DNA of 64,000 nucleotides from Pseudomonadota bacterium. GTDB taxonomy: Bacteria; Pseudomonadota; Alphaproteobacteria; Caulobacterales; Caulobacteraceae. The notes beneath the pieces were generated by a model. The model saw nothing but the letters and a program-made list of their open reading frames with translations. It was not told where the DNA came from and ran no database searches. A program made the translations under genes and the position numbers. Positions 22,058-30,821 of this stretch are shown piece after piece (position 1 is the stretch's first letter; each line of letters starts with the position of its first letter). The stretch lies in the NCBI GenBank assembly GCA_020161365.1, contig JAIUNU010000005.1:124001-188000 (forward strand), in the 5' to 3' direction.

Positions 22058-24163
22058 TTGGAAACCTGGTCCGCCACCGACGAGCCCTCGGGCTCTTCAG
22101 ACCGCCCGGTCCGACCGGCCTTCCTGGACACCGGAGGGGCGATGGGGAAGGTGATCGCCGCGCGCGACTGGTCCGCGACGCCCCTCGGCGCGCTTGAGGC
22201 CTGGCCTTCGGCGCTCCGCGTGGCGGCGGGCATGATGCTGGCCTCGCCCATTCCGTCGTTTCTGGCGTGGGGCGAGGACGGCGTTCTCCTGCACAACGAC
22301 GCGGCCAGCGGGCTGCTCGAGCCCGACGCGCTGGGCTCGCCGTTTGCAGAGGTCTTCCCGATCCCCGCCGCCCTGCCGATGCTGGCCACGGCCAGGGCCG
22401 GCGAGAGCCTTGTTCGAGAATATGTCGCGTTCACGCGTCGCACCGGCGAGGCCGCCTGGTGTAATCTGATGCTCTCGCCCGTGCGGGACGAGGACGGCGC
22501 GGTGGGCGGCGTGCTGGTCCTTTGCAATGACATCACCGAGCGCGTGCGACAGGAGCGCGCGCATCGGGCGGAAGAGCTTCGCTACCAGGCCCTGTTCGAG
22601 TCGATGGACGAGGGCTTTTGCGTCATCGAGTTCTTCGACGGTCCGCATGGTCCCGACAGCGACTACATCCACATCATGGCCAACGCCGCCTATGAGCGGC
22701 ATGCGGGCATCCCCAACGTCGTGGGCCAGACGCTGCGCGCGATGGTGCCCGACGAGGCCGACGCCTGGGTGGCGCGCTATGGCGCGGTGCTGCGGACGGG
22801 CGAGCCGATCCGCTTCGAGCAGGAACTGGTGGCGACCGGTCGCCATCTGGAGCTGTCGTCGTTCCGCATCGAGCCTCCGGAGTTGAAGCAGGTGGCCGTG
22901 CTGTTCCAGGACGTCACCGCCCGCAAGCGCGCCGAGGCCGAGCTTCGCGGGCTCAATGAGACGCTTGAGAGCCGGATCGCCCAGGCCCTCACCGAGCGTG
23001 AGAGGACGGAAGAAGCGCTGCGCCAGGCCCAGAAGATGGAGGCGGTCGGGCAACTGACCGGCGGTTTGGCGCACGACTTCAACAACCTGCTGGCGGGCAT
23101 CTCAGGCGCGTTCGAGATGATCGCCTCGCGTCTGGCCCAGGGGCGAGCGGCGGATGTCGATCGGTATCTGGCGGCCGGGCAGGGGGCGGCGCGGCGCGCG
23201 GCCGCCTTGACGCACCGGCTGCTGGCCTTTTCGCGCCGCCAGACCCTGGCCCCGCGCCCCGTGGTCATCAACCGCCTGATGGCCGACTTTGTGGAGCTCG
23301 TCCGGCGCACGGTCGGGCCGTCTATCCATGTCGAGGTAATCGCCTCAGCAGGGCTGTGGCCGACCCTGGTCGACGCCAACCAGCTCGAGAACGCGCTGTT
23401 GAACCTGTGCATCAACGCGCGCGACGCCATGCCCGACGGCGGCCGGATCACTCTGGAAACCCGCAACCGCTGGCTGGACGAACGCGTCGCCCGCGAGCAC
23501 GGGCTCGACCCGGGCCAGTATGTGTCGGTCAGCGTCAGCGATACCGGAACCGGGATCGACAAGGCGACGCTCGAGCGCGTGTTCGATCCGTTCTTCACCA
23601 CCAAGCCGCTGGGCCAGGGCACGGGCCTTGGGTTGTCGATGGTGTACGGCTTCGCCCGCCAGTCGCACGGGCACGTGCGGATCTATTCAGAGGTGGGGCA
23701 CGGGACGATCGTCTGTCTCTATTTGCCAAGACACCTGGGCGAGGAGGAGGTTGAGGACGAAGCCCCGATCGCCGCGACCTCACAGGCCCATGCCGGCCAG
23801 ACCGTGCTCGTCGTCGACGACGAGCCGACGGTGCGGATGCTGGTCGTCGACGCCCTGGCCGAGCTGGGTTACGCCTGCCTGGAGGCGCCGGACGGCGCGT
23901 CGGGTCTGCGCCTCGTGCAATCTGGCCGCAGGATCGACCTGCTGATCACGGACGTGGGCCTTCCGGGCGGGCTGAACGGACGACAGGTCGCCGACGGCGC
24001 CCGGGCGGTGCTGCCCGACCTCAAGGTGCTGTTCATCACCGGCTACGCGGAGAACGCCGTGCTCAACCACGGCCATATCGAACAGGGCATGGAGGTGCTG
24101 ACCAAGCCGTTCGCGATCGGCGATCTGGCCGGCCGGGTCGACCGGATGCTGCGCGAGGCGTAG
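22058..24163 (+). CDS. PAS-domain hybrid sensor histidine kinase
   Basis: This 701-residue soluble hybrid kinase has no transmembrane segment. An N-terminal sensor begins with the pattern GGAMGKVIAARDWSATPLGA (residues 26-45) found in alphaproteobacterial PAS kinases. A second PAS domain follows at about 175-290, then HisKA with the phospho-accepting His339 in GGLAHDFNNLLAG and an ATPase with NARDAMPDGG, SDTGTGI and GTGLGLSMVYG boxes. The C-terminal receiver domain has Asp632 in LLITDVGLPGG and Lys in TKPFAIGD. The TTG start at 22058 keeps the full sensor; an ATG at 22142 would remove 28 residues. No partner regulator is adjacent. Confidence 0.88.
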   Translation: METWSATDEPSGSSDRPVRPAFLDTGGAMGKVIAARDWSATPLGALEAWPSALRVAAGMMLASPIPSFLAWGEDGVLLHNDAASGLLEPDALGSPFAEVFPIPAALPMLATARAGESLVREYVAFTRRTGEAAWCNLMLSPVRDEDGAVGGVLVLCNDITERVRQERAHRAEELRYQALFESMDEGFCVIEFFDGPHGPDSDYIHIMANAAYERHAGIPNVVGQTLRAMVPDEADAWVARYGAVLRTGEPIRFEQELVATGRHLELSSFRIEPPELKQVAVLFQDVTARKRAEAELRGLNETLESRIAQALTERERTEEALRQAQKMEAVGQLTGGLAHDFNNLLAGISGAFEMIASRLAQGRAADVDRYLAAGQGAARRAAALTHRLLAFSRRQTLAPRPVVINRLMADFVELVRRTVGPSIHVEVIASAGLWPTLVDANQLENALLNLCINARDAMPDGGRITLETRNRWLDERVAREHGLDPGQYVSVSVSDTGTGIDKATLERVFDPFFTTKPLGQGTGLGLSMVYGFARQSHGHVRIYSEVGHGTIVCLYLPRHLGEEEVEDEAPIAATSQAHAGQTVLVVDDEPTVRMLVVDALAELGYACLEAPDGASGLRLVQSGRRIDLLITDVGLPGGLNGRQVADGARAVLPDLKVLFITGYAENAVLNHGHIEQGMEVLTKPFAIGDLAGRVDRMLREA

Positions 24164-24279
24164 AGCGCGAGAGACGATAAGGCCAAGCCCGATTTCACGC
24201 AGACAGCCGCTTCTACTTGGAGTATTCTTTCTGAGAAATACGATCTTTGCGATGGCCGTTTTAGCCTTAGGGAGAGTTT

Positions 24280-24606
24280 GTGGTGCGCCTTGCCAGTCCC
24301 ACGCTTCTCGCCGTCCTCCTGGCCATCACCGCTGGAGGCCAAGCTGTCGCCCAGTCTCGCGCCGATCCGTCCTACGCTCCGCTGACCACGCCGAAGGGCC
24401 CGTCCGATCCGGCCTTGGCCTTAGGGCCGCCTGATCGCTCGGTCACTCAGGCGAGCCGATTGGTGCTGGCGCGTCAGTTGGCCTCCCTGATCAACGCCGG
24501 CCGATGCGACCGAGCGCTCTCGCTGGCGCAGAACGACAGAAACGGCGGGCTTGACGTGGCTGTTCGCGTCCAAAACGTGTGCCGCAAGACGGGCCGCTTG
24601 GGCTGA
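24280..24606 (+). CDS. Small exported protein of unknown function
   Basis: This 108-residue protein has a clear signal peptide (LASPTLLAVLLAITAGGQAV, cleavage near VAQS) and a mature part of about 84 residues. Two Cys at positions 76 and 101 could form a disulfide (GRCDRALS and QNVCRKTG). GGGAGAG lies just before the GTG at 24280; a second GTG follows immediately. Weak tandem-helix character (ARQLASLINAGRCDRALSLA) resembles half a TPR-like hairpin, but no family is recognised. It stands between the hybrid kinase and folP, 46 bases before folP. Confidence 0.7.
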   Translation: MVRLASPTLLAVLLAITAGGQAVAQSRADPSYAPLTTPKGPSDPALALGPPDRSVTQASRLVLARQLASLINAGRCDRALSLAQNDRNGGLDVAVRVQNVCRKTGRLG

Positions 24607-24652
24607 CGCCGTCAGGCATGACGCCGGGGCCGCAAGGGCTTAGAACGCCCTC

Positions 24653-25471
24653 ATGACCGCGCCAACTCGCCCTCGTGTCATGGGCATCGTCAATGTCACG
24701 CCCGACAGCTTTTCGGACGGCGGCCAGTTCCTGTCGGCCGCCGACGGGGTCGAGCACGCGCGACGGCTGATCGCGCAAGGCGCGGACATCCTGGACATCG
24801 GCGGCGAGAGCACCCGGCCGGGTGCGGCGCCGGTCTCGGAGTTCGACGAGATCCTGCGGGTGGTCCCGCTGATCGAGGCGGTGCGGCGCGCCAGCGATGT
24901 TCCCATCTCCGTCGACACCATGAAGCCGGCCGTAGCCCGCGCGGCGATCAAGGCCGGGGCGACGATCTGGAACGACGTGACCGCGCTGCGCTTCTCGCCG
25001 GAGGCGCCGGAGGTCGCTGCTGAGCTCGGGTGTGATGTGGTGCTGATGCACATGCTGGGCGAGCCCGGCACCATGCAGGACGCGCCCTGCTATGAGGACG
25101 TGGTCGCCGAGGTCGAGGCGTTTCTGCTAGGCCGCGCGCTCACCGCGATGGCGGCCGGCGTGGCGCGCGAGAAGATCTGGCTGGATCCCGGCATAGGCTT
25201 TGGCAAGACGCTGGAGCATAACCTGGTCCTGCTGGCCGCCCTGCCGCGCTTCGTCGCCCTCGGCTATCCGATCCTGCTGGGCGCCAGCCGCAAGCGCTTC
25301 ATCGCGGGTGTGGATCCCTCGGCCCATGCGGCCAGCGACCGGCTGGGCGGGTCGATCGCCGCGCATCTGGCGGGCGCGCAGGCCGGCGTCGCGGCCGTAC
25401 GGGTTCACGACGTGCGCGAGACGGTCCAGGCGCTGGACGTCCTGGCGGCGATCCGTGATCGCACGGCATAA
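24653..25471 (+). CDS. folP: Dihydropteroate synthase
   Basis: This 272-residue folate-pathway enzyme condenses p-aminobenzoate with dihydropterin pyrophosphate. It shows signature 1, VMGIVNVTPDSFSDGGQF, and signature 2, DILDIGGESTRPGAAPV, then WNDVTALRF, LDPGIGFGKTLEHN, LGASRKRFI and the C-terminal RVHDV. A TIM barrel of this length is standard. The ATG at 24653 follows the small exported protein; thiD comes 60 bases later. No folB or folK is nearby. Confidence 0.95.
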   Translation: MTAPTRPRVMGIVNVTPDSFSDGGQFLSAADGVEHARRLIAQGADILDIGGESTRPGAAPVSEFDEILRVVPLIEAVRRASDVPISVDTMKPAVARAAIKAGATIWNDVTALRFSPEAPEVAAELGCDVVLMHMLGEPGTMQDAPCYEDVVAEVEAFLLGRALTAMAAGVAREKIWLDPGIGFGKTLEHNLVLLAALPRFVALGYPILLGASRKRFIAGVDPSAHAASDRLGGSIAAHLAGAQAGVAAVRVHDVRETVQALDVLAAIRDRTA

Positions 25472-25531
25472 GCTGTGCGCGCGGGGCTGATCACGCTTTG
25501 TTCGAGCGCGATTCACCCCTAAGAACGTCGC

Positions 25532-26335
25532 ATGCTGCAAGCTCCAAGAGGCCGTGTTCTCGTCATCGCCGGTTCGGATTCCGGCGGTGGGGCGGGGATC
25601 CAGGCCGATATCAAGACCATCACCGCCCTGGGCGGCTACGCGGCCACCGCGATCACCGCCGTGACGGTGCAGAACACGCTGGGGGTTACGGGTGTTCACC
25701 CCATTCCCCTGGATGTGATCGCGGCGCAGGCCCGGGCGGTGCTGGACGATATCGGCGCGGACGCGCTCAAGACCGGCATGCTGGGCGACGCGGCGGTGGT
25801 CGAGACCGTGGCGCAGTGCCTTGATCATGCCGGCGGCGTTCCGGCGGTCGTGGATCCGGTCATGGTCGCCAAGGGCGGCGCGCCGCTGCTGGCCGAGGAG
25901 GCGATCGGTGCGGTCAAGAGCCTGATGATCCCGCGTGCGGCCCTGCTGACCCCCAACGCTCCCGAGGCGGCCGCGCTGACGGGTCTTGGCGTCGAGACCA
26001 CCGACGATTTGCGCCGGGCCGGCGAGGTCCTGCTGGGAATGGGCGCCCGGGCGGTGTTGATGAAGGGCGGCCACGTCGCCGGCGACCGGGTGGTCGACAT
26101 CCTGATGACCGCCGCCGGCGAGACCACGTTCGAGGGCGAACGCATCGACACGCGCCACACCCATGGCACCGGCTGCACCCTGGCCTCGGCCTGTGCGGCG
26201 GGCCTGGCGCAGGGGCTGCGCCTGGAGGACGCCGTCGCCCAGGCCTGGAACTATGTGCACGAGGCCATGCTGAGGGCGCCGGGGCTGGGCGCCGGCCATG
26301 GCCCGCTCGACCACGGCTGGACGCTGCGGGCATGA
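25532..26335 (+). CDS. thiD: Hydroxymethylpyrimidine/phosphomethylpyrimidine kinase
   Basis: ThiD phosphorylates HMP and HMP-P in thiamine synthesis. The 267-residue ribokinase-fold protein has VIAGSDSGGGAGIQADIKTI (substrate loop, residues about 10-29), VVDPVMVAKGG, LLTPNAPEAAALTG and the anion-hole motif THGTGCTLASACAAG. The stop codon overlaps the next gene by 4 bases. No thiamine riboswitch is evident upstream, where there are only 60 bases after folP. Confidence 0.94.
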   Translation: MLQAPRGRVLVIAGSDSGGGAGIQADIKTITALGGYAATAITAVTVQNTLGVTGVHPIPLDVIAAQARAVLDDIGADALKTGMLGDAAVVETVAQCLDHAGGVPAVVDPVMVAKGGAPLLAEEAIGAVKSLMIPRAALLTPNAPEAAALTGLGVETTDDLRRAGEVLLGMGARAVLMKGGHVAGDRVVDILMTAAGETTFEGERIDTRHTHGTGCTLASACAAGLAQGLRLEDAVAQAWNYVHEAMLRAPGLGAGHGPLDHGWTLRA

Positions 26336-26916
26336 CCACGAACCTTGAAGATCGCTTCATCGAGATCGTGCGCGGTGTTCCGACGACGATGCGCGTGCTG
26401 GAGACGGTCCGCGCGCTCGACCTGCCCGACTGGATGGTCTTTTCCGGCGCGGTCTATCAGCCGGTCTGGAACCATCTGACGGGCCGCGCGCCCGACTATG
26501 GCATCAAGGACTACGACGTCGCCTATCACGACGACACCGACACCTCCTACGAGGCCGAGGACGTCGTCATCAAGCGCGTCGCGGCGGCCTTCGAACCGCC
26601 GTTGCGCGAGCTTGTCGAGGTGCGCAACCAGGCGCGGGTGCATCTCTGGTTCAACAAGAAGTTCGGCGCCGACGAGCCCTATCCGCCGCTTGAGAACAGC
26701 GCCGCGGCCTTGAAGCGCTTCGTCGCCACGGCCTTCTGTGTCGGGGTGCGGCTCGAGGCCGACGATCGTCTCAGCGTCTGGGCGCCGTTCGGGCTGGAGG
26801 ATCTGTTCGCGCTGCGCCTGCGTCCGAACCCCCTGCGGATAAAGGGGGCGGGCGGCTGGGAGCGGACCACGGCTTCGGCCAAGGCGCGCTGGCCGGAAAT
26901 CTCGATCGAGCCCTGA
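26332..26916 (+). CDS. Nucleotidyltransferase-like protein (DUF925 family)
   Basis: This 194-residue protein of the nucleotidyltransferase-like DUF925 family is translationally coupled to thiD by an ATGA overlap. The pattern LDLPDWMVFSGAVYQPVWNHLTG (residues about 29-51) and YGIKDYDVAYHDDTDTSYEA (carboxylates that would hold metal, DYD and DDTD) is characteristic. VRNQARVHLWF and the C-terminal PFGLEDLFALRLRPNP also fit. The fold suggests nucleotide transfer, but no biochemical role is known. Its pairing with thiD may be incidental. Confidence 0.8.
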   Translation: MTTNLEDRFIEIVRGVPTTMRVLETVRALDLPDWMVFSGAVYQPVWNHLTGRAPDYGIKDYDVAYHDDTDTSYEAEDVVIKRVAAAFEPPLRELVEVRNQARVHLWFNKKFGADEPYPPLENSAAALKRFVATAFCVGVRLEADDRLSVWAPFGLEDLFALRLRPNPLRIKGAGGWERTTASAKARWPEISIEP

Positions 26917-26922
26917 GGGCGG

Positions 26923-26959
26923 ATTGTCACCGGCACAATCTTATTGTCATCGGAACAAT
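26923..26959. promoter_or_regulatory. Tandem operator, two ATTGT-N7-ACAAT dyads
   Basis: Two imperfect palindromes of 17 bases lie in direct tandem. Site 1 is ATTGT CACCGGC ACAAT at 26923-26939 and site 2 is ATTGT CATCGGA ACAAT at 26943-26959. Their starts are exactly 20 bases apart, about two helical turns. They lie 70 bases before the phzF start, which fits an operator for a dimeric regulator binding twice. The regulator is unknown. Confidence 0.7.
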
Positions 26960-27028
26960 AAAGCCTTTGCGGGGCCGTCGTGGCGGGCATAACAGCGATG
27001 TCCATTGGATTTCGCGGGAGCCTTTCTC

Positions 27029-27856
27029 ATGCGGCAGTGGACTATCGACGCCTTCGCCAGCGCGCCCTTCAAGGGCAACCCCGCCTGCGTGCTCGAGCCG
27101 CTTGAGGCCTGGCCCGCCGACGGCTGGCTGCAGGCCCTCGCGGCCGAGAACAACCAGGCCGAGACCGCCTATCTGCTGAAGACCGCCGACCCGGCGCGTT
27201 ATGGCCTGCGCTGGTTCACGCCGACGCTGGAAGTCCCGCTTTGCGGTCACGCGACGCTGGCGGCGGCGCACGCGCTGTTCACGGAGTTGGGCTTGGACGC
27301 CCCCTTGCTCACGTTCGACACGCTTTCAGGCCCATTGACGGTCCGACGCACAGACGAGGGGCTGGAGATGGATTTCCCGGCCGATCCACCCCACCCGGTT
27401 GCAGCGCCCGAGGGCTTGGCCGACGCCCTCGGCGTCACGCCGCGCGAGGTATGGGCCGGCGCCTATCTGGTCGCGGTTTTGGAGGACGAGGCCACGGTCC
27501 GGGCCCTGCGGCCTGATCTTTCAGCCCTCAAGGCGATCGGCGGCGAGACCAAGGGCGGCGCCGGCCAGGTCGTGGTGGTCGCGGAGGCCGATCCCGGAGC
27601 GCCCTACGCCGTGGTCAGTCGCTTCTTCGCGCCGGGCTTTGGCATTCCCGAAGACCCGACCACCGGCTCGGCGCACTGCATCCTGGCGCCGCTCTATGGC
27701 GACAAGCTGAACGCCGATGTGCTCAAGTTTCATCAGGCCTACCCCGGCCGGGGCGGTGATCTGGAATGCGAACGCCGCGGCGCGCGCGTTCTGTTGCGCG
27801 GCCGCGGCGTGACGGTGCTGGAGAGCCGGCTCCGACTGGAGCCGGGCTCCTTCTAG
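27029..27856 (+). CDS. PhzF-family isomerase-like protein
   Basis: This 275-residue protein of the PhzF/diaminopimelate-epimerase-like superfamily has two similar alpha/beta halves. Visible are [16 protein letters not shown] near the N-terminus, [12 protein letters not shown] with the catalytic Glu (near residue 43), [20 protein letters not shown] (the CGHAT motif) and [13 protein letters not shown] near residue 208. The start ATG at 27029 follows GGGAG; a longer TTG start is possible but weak. It stands behind the tandem operator, so it is probably regulated. The physiological substrate is unknown; the family ranges from phenazine enzymes to detoxification proteins. Confidence 0.85.
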   Translation: MRQWTIDAFASAPFKGNPACVLEPLEAWPADGWLQALAAENNQAETAYLLKTADPARYGLRWFTPTLEVPLCGHATLAAAHALFTELGLDAPLLTFDTLSGPLTVRRTDEGLEMDFPADPPHPVAAPEGLADALGVTPREVWAGAYLVAVLEDEATVRALRPDLSALKAIGGETKGGAGQVVVVAEADPGAPYAVVSRFFAPGFGIPEDPTTGSAHCILAPLYGDKLNADVLKFHQAYPGRGGDLECERRGARVLLRGRGVTVLESRLRLEPGSF

Positions 27857-27862
27857 GCGCAG

Positions 27863-28222
27863 TTACCAGCGGCGGTCGCCGCGATAGTCGCGATCGTGGC
27901 CATAGCCGTAGCCGTAGTCGCGATCGTGGCGCTCATAGCGGATCTGGGCGCTGATGCGGTCGAAGCGGCGATCCAGGTCGGCGCGCTCCCAGCGGCTCAG
28001 GCCGTTGTAGCGATAGCGATGCTCAAGCCGGGCGGTCTCGCGCAGTTCGGCGCGCAGGCGATAGGCTTCGGTACGGGTCAGCGAGCCGTTGCGCAGGCCG
28101 ATGTCGATACGGCGCTCCAGGCGGTCTTGGCGCTCATTGATCGACTGGGCCGAAGCCACGGCGGGAACGGTGGCGGCCGCCAGGGCCGAGACCGCAACGA
28201 TCGGGATCAGGATCTTCTTCAT
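27863..28222 (-). CDS. Small exported Arg/Tyr-rich protein
   Basis: This 119-residue secreted protein has a signal peptide, MKKILIPIVAVSALAAATVP, with a cut near ASAQ. The mature part is helical and charged (RQDRLERRIDIGLRNGSLTR, then RYNGLSRWERADLDRRFDRI) and ends in Tyr/Gly/Asp/Arg repeats such as RDYGYGYGHDRDYRGDRRW. The mid-part resembles the 'NRQDRLEARINAGVRSGALT' pattern of many small alphaproteobacterial periplasmic proteins without known function. AAGGA lies 9 bases before the ATG at 28222. It converges with phzF, only 6 bases between stops. Confidence 0.75.
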   Translation of the reverse strand: MKKILIPIVAVSALAAATVPAVASAQSINERQDRLERRIDIGLRNGSLTRTEAYRLRAELRETARLEHRYRYNGLSRWERADLDRRFDRISAQIRYERHDRDYGYGYGHDRDYRGDRRW

Positions 28223-28369
28223 CGGTTCGGTTCCTTTCAAACTGTCTTCGTCGCGAGGGGGAAGCGACGTTGACTGCAGAGAAACACGTCCCGCCTGAAG
28301 CGGTTCTGAGACCCTCGTTATGTTACGTTCATGTTGGCGCGGCGTCTGGCCGAGCGATCCACCGTTGCG

Positions 28370-30253
28370 TCAAGCCGCGTGGGACAGCCGCTTGTTGGCC
28401 ATCGCCGCCTCGATGGCTTCGTAGAGTTTGCTGACCTCGATAGGCTTGGCCACGTGACCGTCCATGCCGACGGCCAGATATTCCTCGACCTGGTGAGCCA
28501 GCGCGTTGGCGGTGACGGCGATGATCGGCGTACGGGCGCGCTTTTCCTCGCGCTCCAGGGCGCGGATCATCCGAGCGGCCTCCACGCCGTCCACCCCGGG
28601 CATGTGGATGTCCATCAACACGATATCGAAGTCGCCGCCTTTCCAGGCCTCGACGCAGGCCGCGCCGTCGTCGACCAGGGTGACCTCGGCGCTCAGGGGA
28701 GCCAGAACAGCGGCGACGACCTTCTGGTTGGTCGGATTGTCGTCGGCCGCCAGGACGCGCAGGCGAGGCGGCGCAGTCGGGGCCTGGACAGCGACCGGGT
28801 CGCCATCGTCGATATAGTGGACGTCGGTCAGGGTTTCTTCGCGCGTCACGGCGACCAGCACGGTGAAGGTCGAGCCGCGACCTTCGCGGCTCTGCACCTT
28901 GATCGAGCCGCCCATCAGCGCGGACAGCTCGCGGCAGATGGCCAAGCCTAGCCCCGAGCCGCCGAACCGCCGGGTGGTCGAGCTGTCGGCCTGCACGAAC
29001 TTGTCGAACAGGCGCGGGAGGATCTCGGCCGAGATGCCGATGCCGGTGTCGGCGACGTCGATCCGCAGGCCCGAGCCATCCTCGGCCGAGGCAAAGCGCA
29101 CCGCGACCGCGCCCTCCAGCGTGAACTTCAGGGCGTTGGAGACCAGGTTGCCCAGAATCTGGCGCAGGCGATCGGCGTCGCCGCGCCACAGGCCCTGGGC
29201 TTCCGGCGCCACCGCGACTTCGAACGCCAAGCCCTTGGTGCGGGCCTGCGGCGCGAAGGTCTCGCGGATGGACTGCGCCAGCTGGGCGATGTCGAAGGGA
29301 CGGTCCTCGATCGTCAGGCGTCCGGCCTCGATCTTGGACAGATCAAGGACGTCGTTCAGAACGCCGAGAAGCACGGCGCCAGACTCGCGGATTACCGACA
29401 GGCGCTCGCGCTGGACGTCGCTGAGCTGGTCCATGGCCATCACGTCGGCCATGGCCAGAACGCCGTTCAGCGGCGTGCGGATCTCATGGCTCATGTTCGC
29501 CAGGAAGTGCGACTTCAGGACGTTGGCGGTGTTGGCGTCATCGCGCGCCTTGACCAGTTCGGCCATCGCGCCGCGAAGGTCCTGGTCATTGCACTCCAGG
29601 CGCGCGACCAGGTGGTTGAAGCTTTCGGTCAGGCTGCGGAAGACGTCGTCATCGGCGGTTTCCTCCACCGACTTGAAGCGGCCGCCGACCGCCGTTTCAT
29701 GCATGGCGTCGGAAAGGCGCTCCATCGGCGCGGCCAGGCGACGGGCCAGGCTGTTGGCCAGCAGGATCGCCAAGCCTGCGGCGCCGAAGAACAGCGCGCC
29801 GGTCAGGGCCAGGTCCCGGGCCAGGGTCTGGGCCAGGCGTGGGTGCTTGGCCACCAGCACCAGCGTTCCGATGGTCTGGGTCGACAGCTTGATCGGTTGG
29901 CGCAGGGTGTCGACGTCGGACGGATTGACCTCCCCCAATTGGGCGACGGTCCGGCCCTTGGCGTCGATGATGCGCGCGCTGGCGACGCCGGGCGCCTTGG
30001 CCACCGCCTCCAGGGCCCGGTAGACGCCGACCATGTTGTGATCCGCCAGAGGCGCGGCGGCGCCGGCGGCGGCCATCTGCACGAGCACCTCGTGATTGGC
30101 GCGCGCTTCCTGCCGCGCCACGCTCCACTGCTGGAGCATGAAGCACAGGCACGCGGCGACCAGCGCCAGCACCGTGGTGGCCAGGGCCACGCCGGCGATT
30201 CGCGCCTGCAAAGGCGCATGGCTGGACACGTTATGGTTGCGGATTTCGGTCAT
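28370..30253 (-). CDS. Membrane-bound hybrid sensor histidine kinase
   Basis: This 627-residue kinase has an N-terminal transmembrane helix (VALATTVLALVAACLCFML, residues 22-40), a sensor region of about 110 residues, a second helix (about 150-168), a HAMP-like linker, HisKA with His256 in LANMSHEIRTPLNG, an ATPase with NALKFT and DTGIGIS, and GSGLGLAICREL. The C-terminal receiver has ADDNPTNQKVV and phospho-acceptor Asp548 in VLMDIHMPGVDG. No partner response regulator or HPt is adjacent, so it is an orphan hybrid. The N-terminal sensor is unlike any I can name. Confidence 0.88.
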   Translation of the reverse strand: MTEIRNHNVSSHAPLQARIAGVALATTVLALVAACLCFMLQQWSVARQEARANHEVLVQMAAAGAAAPLADHNMVGVYRALEAVAKAPGVASARIIDAKGRTVAQLGEVNPSDVDTLRQPIKLSTQTIGTLVLVAKHPRLAQTLARDLALTGALFFGAAGLAILLANSLARRLAAPMERLSDAMHETAVGGRFKSVEETADDDVFRSLTESFNHLVARLECNDQDLRGAMAELVKARDDANTANVLKSHFLANMSHEIRTPLNGVLAMADVMAMDQLSDVQRERLSVIRESGAVLLGVLNDVLDLSKIEAGRLTIEDRPFDIAQLAQSIRETFAPQARTKGLAFEVAVAPEAQGLWRGDADRLRQILGNLVSNALKFTLEGAVAVRFASAEDGSGLRIDVADTGIGISAEILPRLFDKFVQADSSTTRRFGGSGLGLAICRELSALMGGSIKVQSREGRGSTFTVLVAVTREETLTDVHYIDDGDPVAVQAPTAPPRLRVLAADDNPTNQKVVAAVLAPLSAEVTLVDDGAACVEAWKGGDFDIVLMDIHMPGVDGVEAARMIRALEREEKRARTPIIAVTANALAHQVEEYLAVGMDGHVAKPIEVSKLYEAIEAAMANKRLSHAA

Positions 30254-30397
30254 CGCACCCAGGACTCACTTGAAGCGAGAGTATGCCCAAATGTTCCTAA
30301 CGTTTCGCTTCCATCGGTCGCGAGAGTAGCGCGACAAAACAACGCTAACGCACATTTTCGCGTTGCCTCCGCGTTTACATTCCGTTTACCTTCTTCA

Positions 30398-30413
30398 TTA
30401 GTGTTTCATTAAC
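30398..30413. promoter_or_regulatory. CtrA-like binding box
   Basis: TTAG-TGTTTCA-TTAAC (30398-30413) matches the Caulobacter CtrA consensus TTAA-N7-TTAA(C) with one mismatch in the first half-site. It sits directly before the GGAGG ribosome site (30415-30419) and the GTG at 30425. A pair of GTTTAC motifs lies 12 to 27 bases upstream of it. Its closeness to the start codon would suit repression or control from a site overlapping the transcript start. Confidence 0.55.
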
Positions 30414-30424
30414 TGGAGGCGGGC

Positions 30425-30751
30425 GTGGAAAAGGTTTTTGTTGCGAAGCGCGTGGCTACCAAGCTGTACGCAACCGAAGCTGCGGTTGACGCTGCGGTGG
30501 CGGAAGTCGGCGAGATGATGGCCGAGCTGATGCAGGCGCGGAAGGATCTCAACCTGTCGGCGACCTTCGGTCACGACGTCAGCGTCAAGGTCGCCGAAGC
30601 GATGCAGGCGCTGGTCGCCGCCCGTACGGCGATGGTCGACGTGCACAGCCAGCTTGATGAAACCCGCCTGCGCCTGGGCGTGCGCACCCGCATGGGCGGA
30701 GTCCTGAAGCCGATCGAAGAAGGCGCGACCGGACTGAAGGAAGTCGGCTGA
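30425..30751 (+). CDS. Small helical protein of unknown function
   Basis: This 108-residue protein starts at GTG with GGAGG six bases upstream. It is helix-rich with amphipathic repeats: YATEAAVDAAVAEVGEMMAE, VAEAMQALVAARTAMVDVHS, then a basic turn (LRLGVRTRMGG) and a short C-terminus. There is no signal peptide and no Cys. It resembles no family I can name. A CtrA-like box sits just upstream, and a small membrane gene follows after a hairpin. A cell-cycle role is inference only. Confidence 0.7.
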   Translation: MEKVFVAKRVATKLYATEAAVDAAVAEVGEMMAELMQARKDLNLSATFGHDVSVKVAEAMQALVAARTAMVDVHSQLDETRLRLGVRTRMGGVLKPIEEGATGLKEVG

Positions 30752-30787
30752 GCGACCGGCAACCAGACATTGCGATAGTTTAATAGT

Positions 30788-30819
30788 CTTGGGCCTCTAA
30801 TTCAGGTTAGAGGCCCAAG
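30788..30819 (+). terminator. Perfect 13-bp hairpin touching a start codon
   Basis: CTTGGGCCTCTAA (30788-30800) pairs perfectly with TTAGAGGCCCAAG (30807-30819) across a 6-base loop. The next gene's ATG is at 30822, two bases further. No Shine-Dalgarno sequence is present between them. It may terminate the upstream gene or control translation of the downstream one; the T run that follows is weak. Confidence 0.6.
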
Positions 30820-30821
30820 TC

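Noticed and set aside
24230..24262. Possible palindrome near GTATTCTTTCTGAG before the small exported protein
   Set aside because: The match is only partial and the spacing uneven, so it gives no firm operator.
25472..25531. Possible thiamine (TPP) riboswitch upstream of thiD
   Set aside because: Only 60 bases separate folP and thiD, and the conserved TPP core is not seen.
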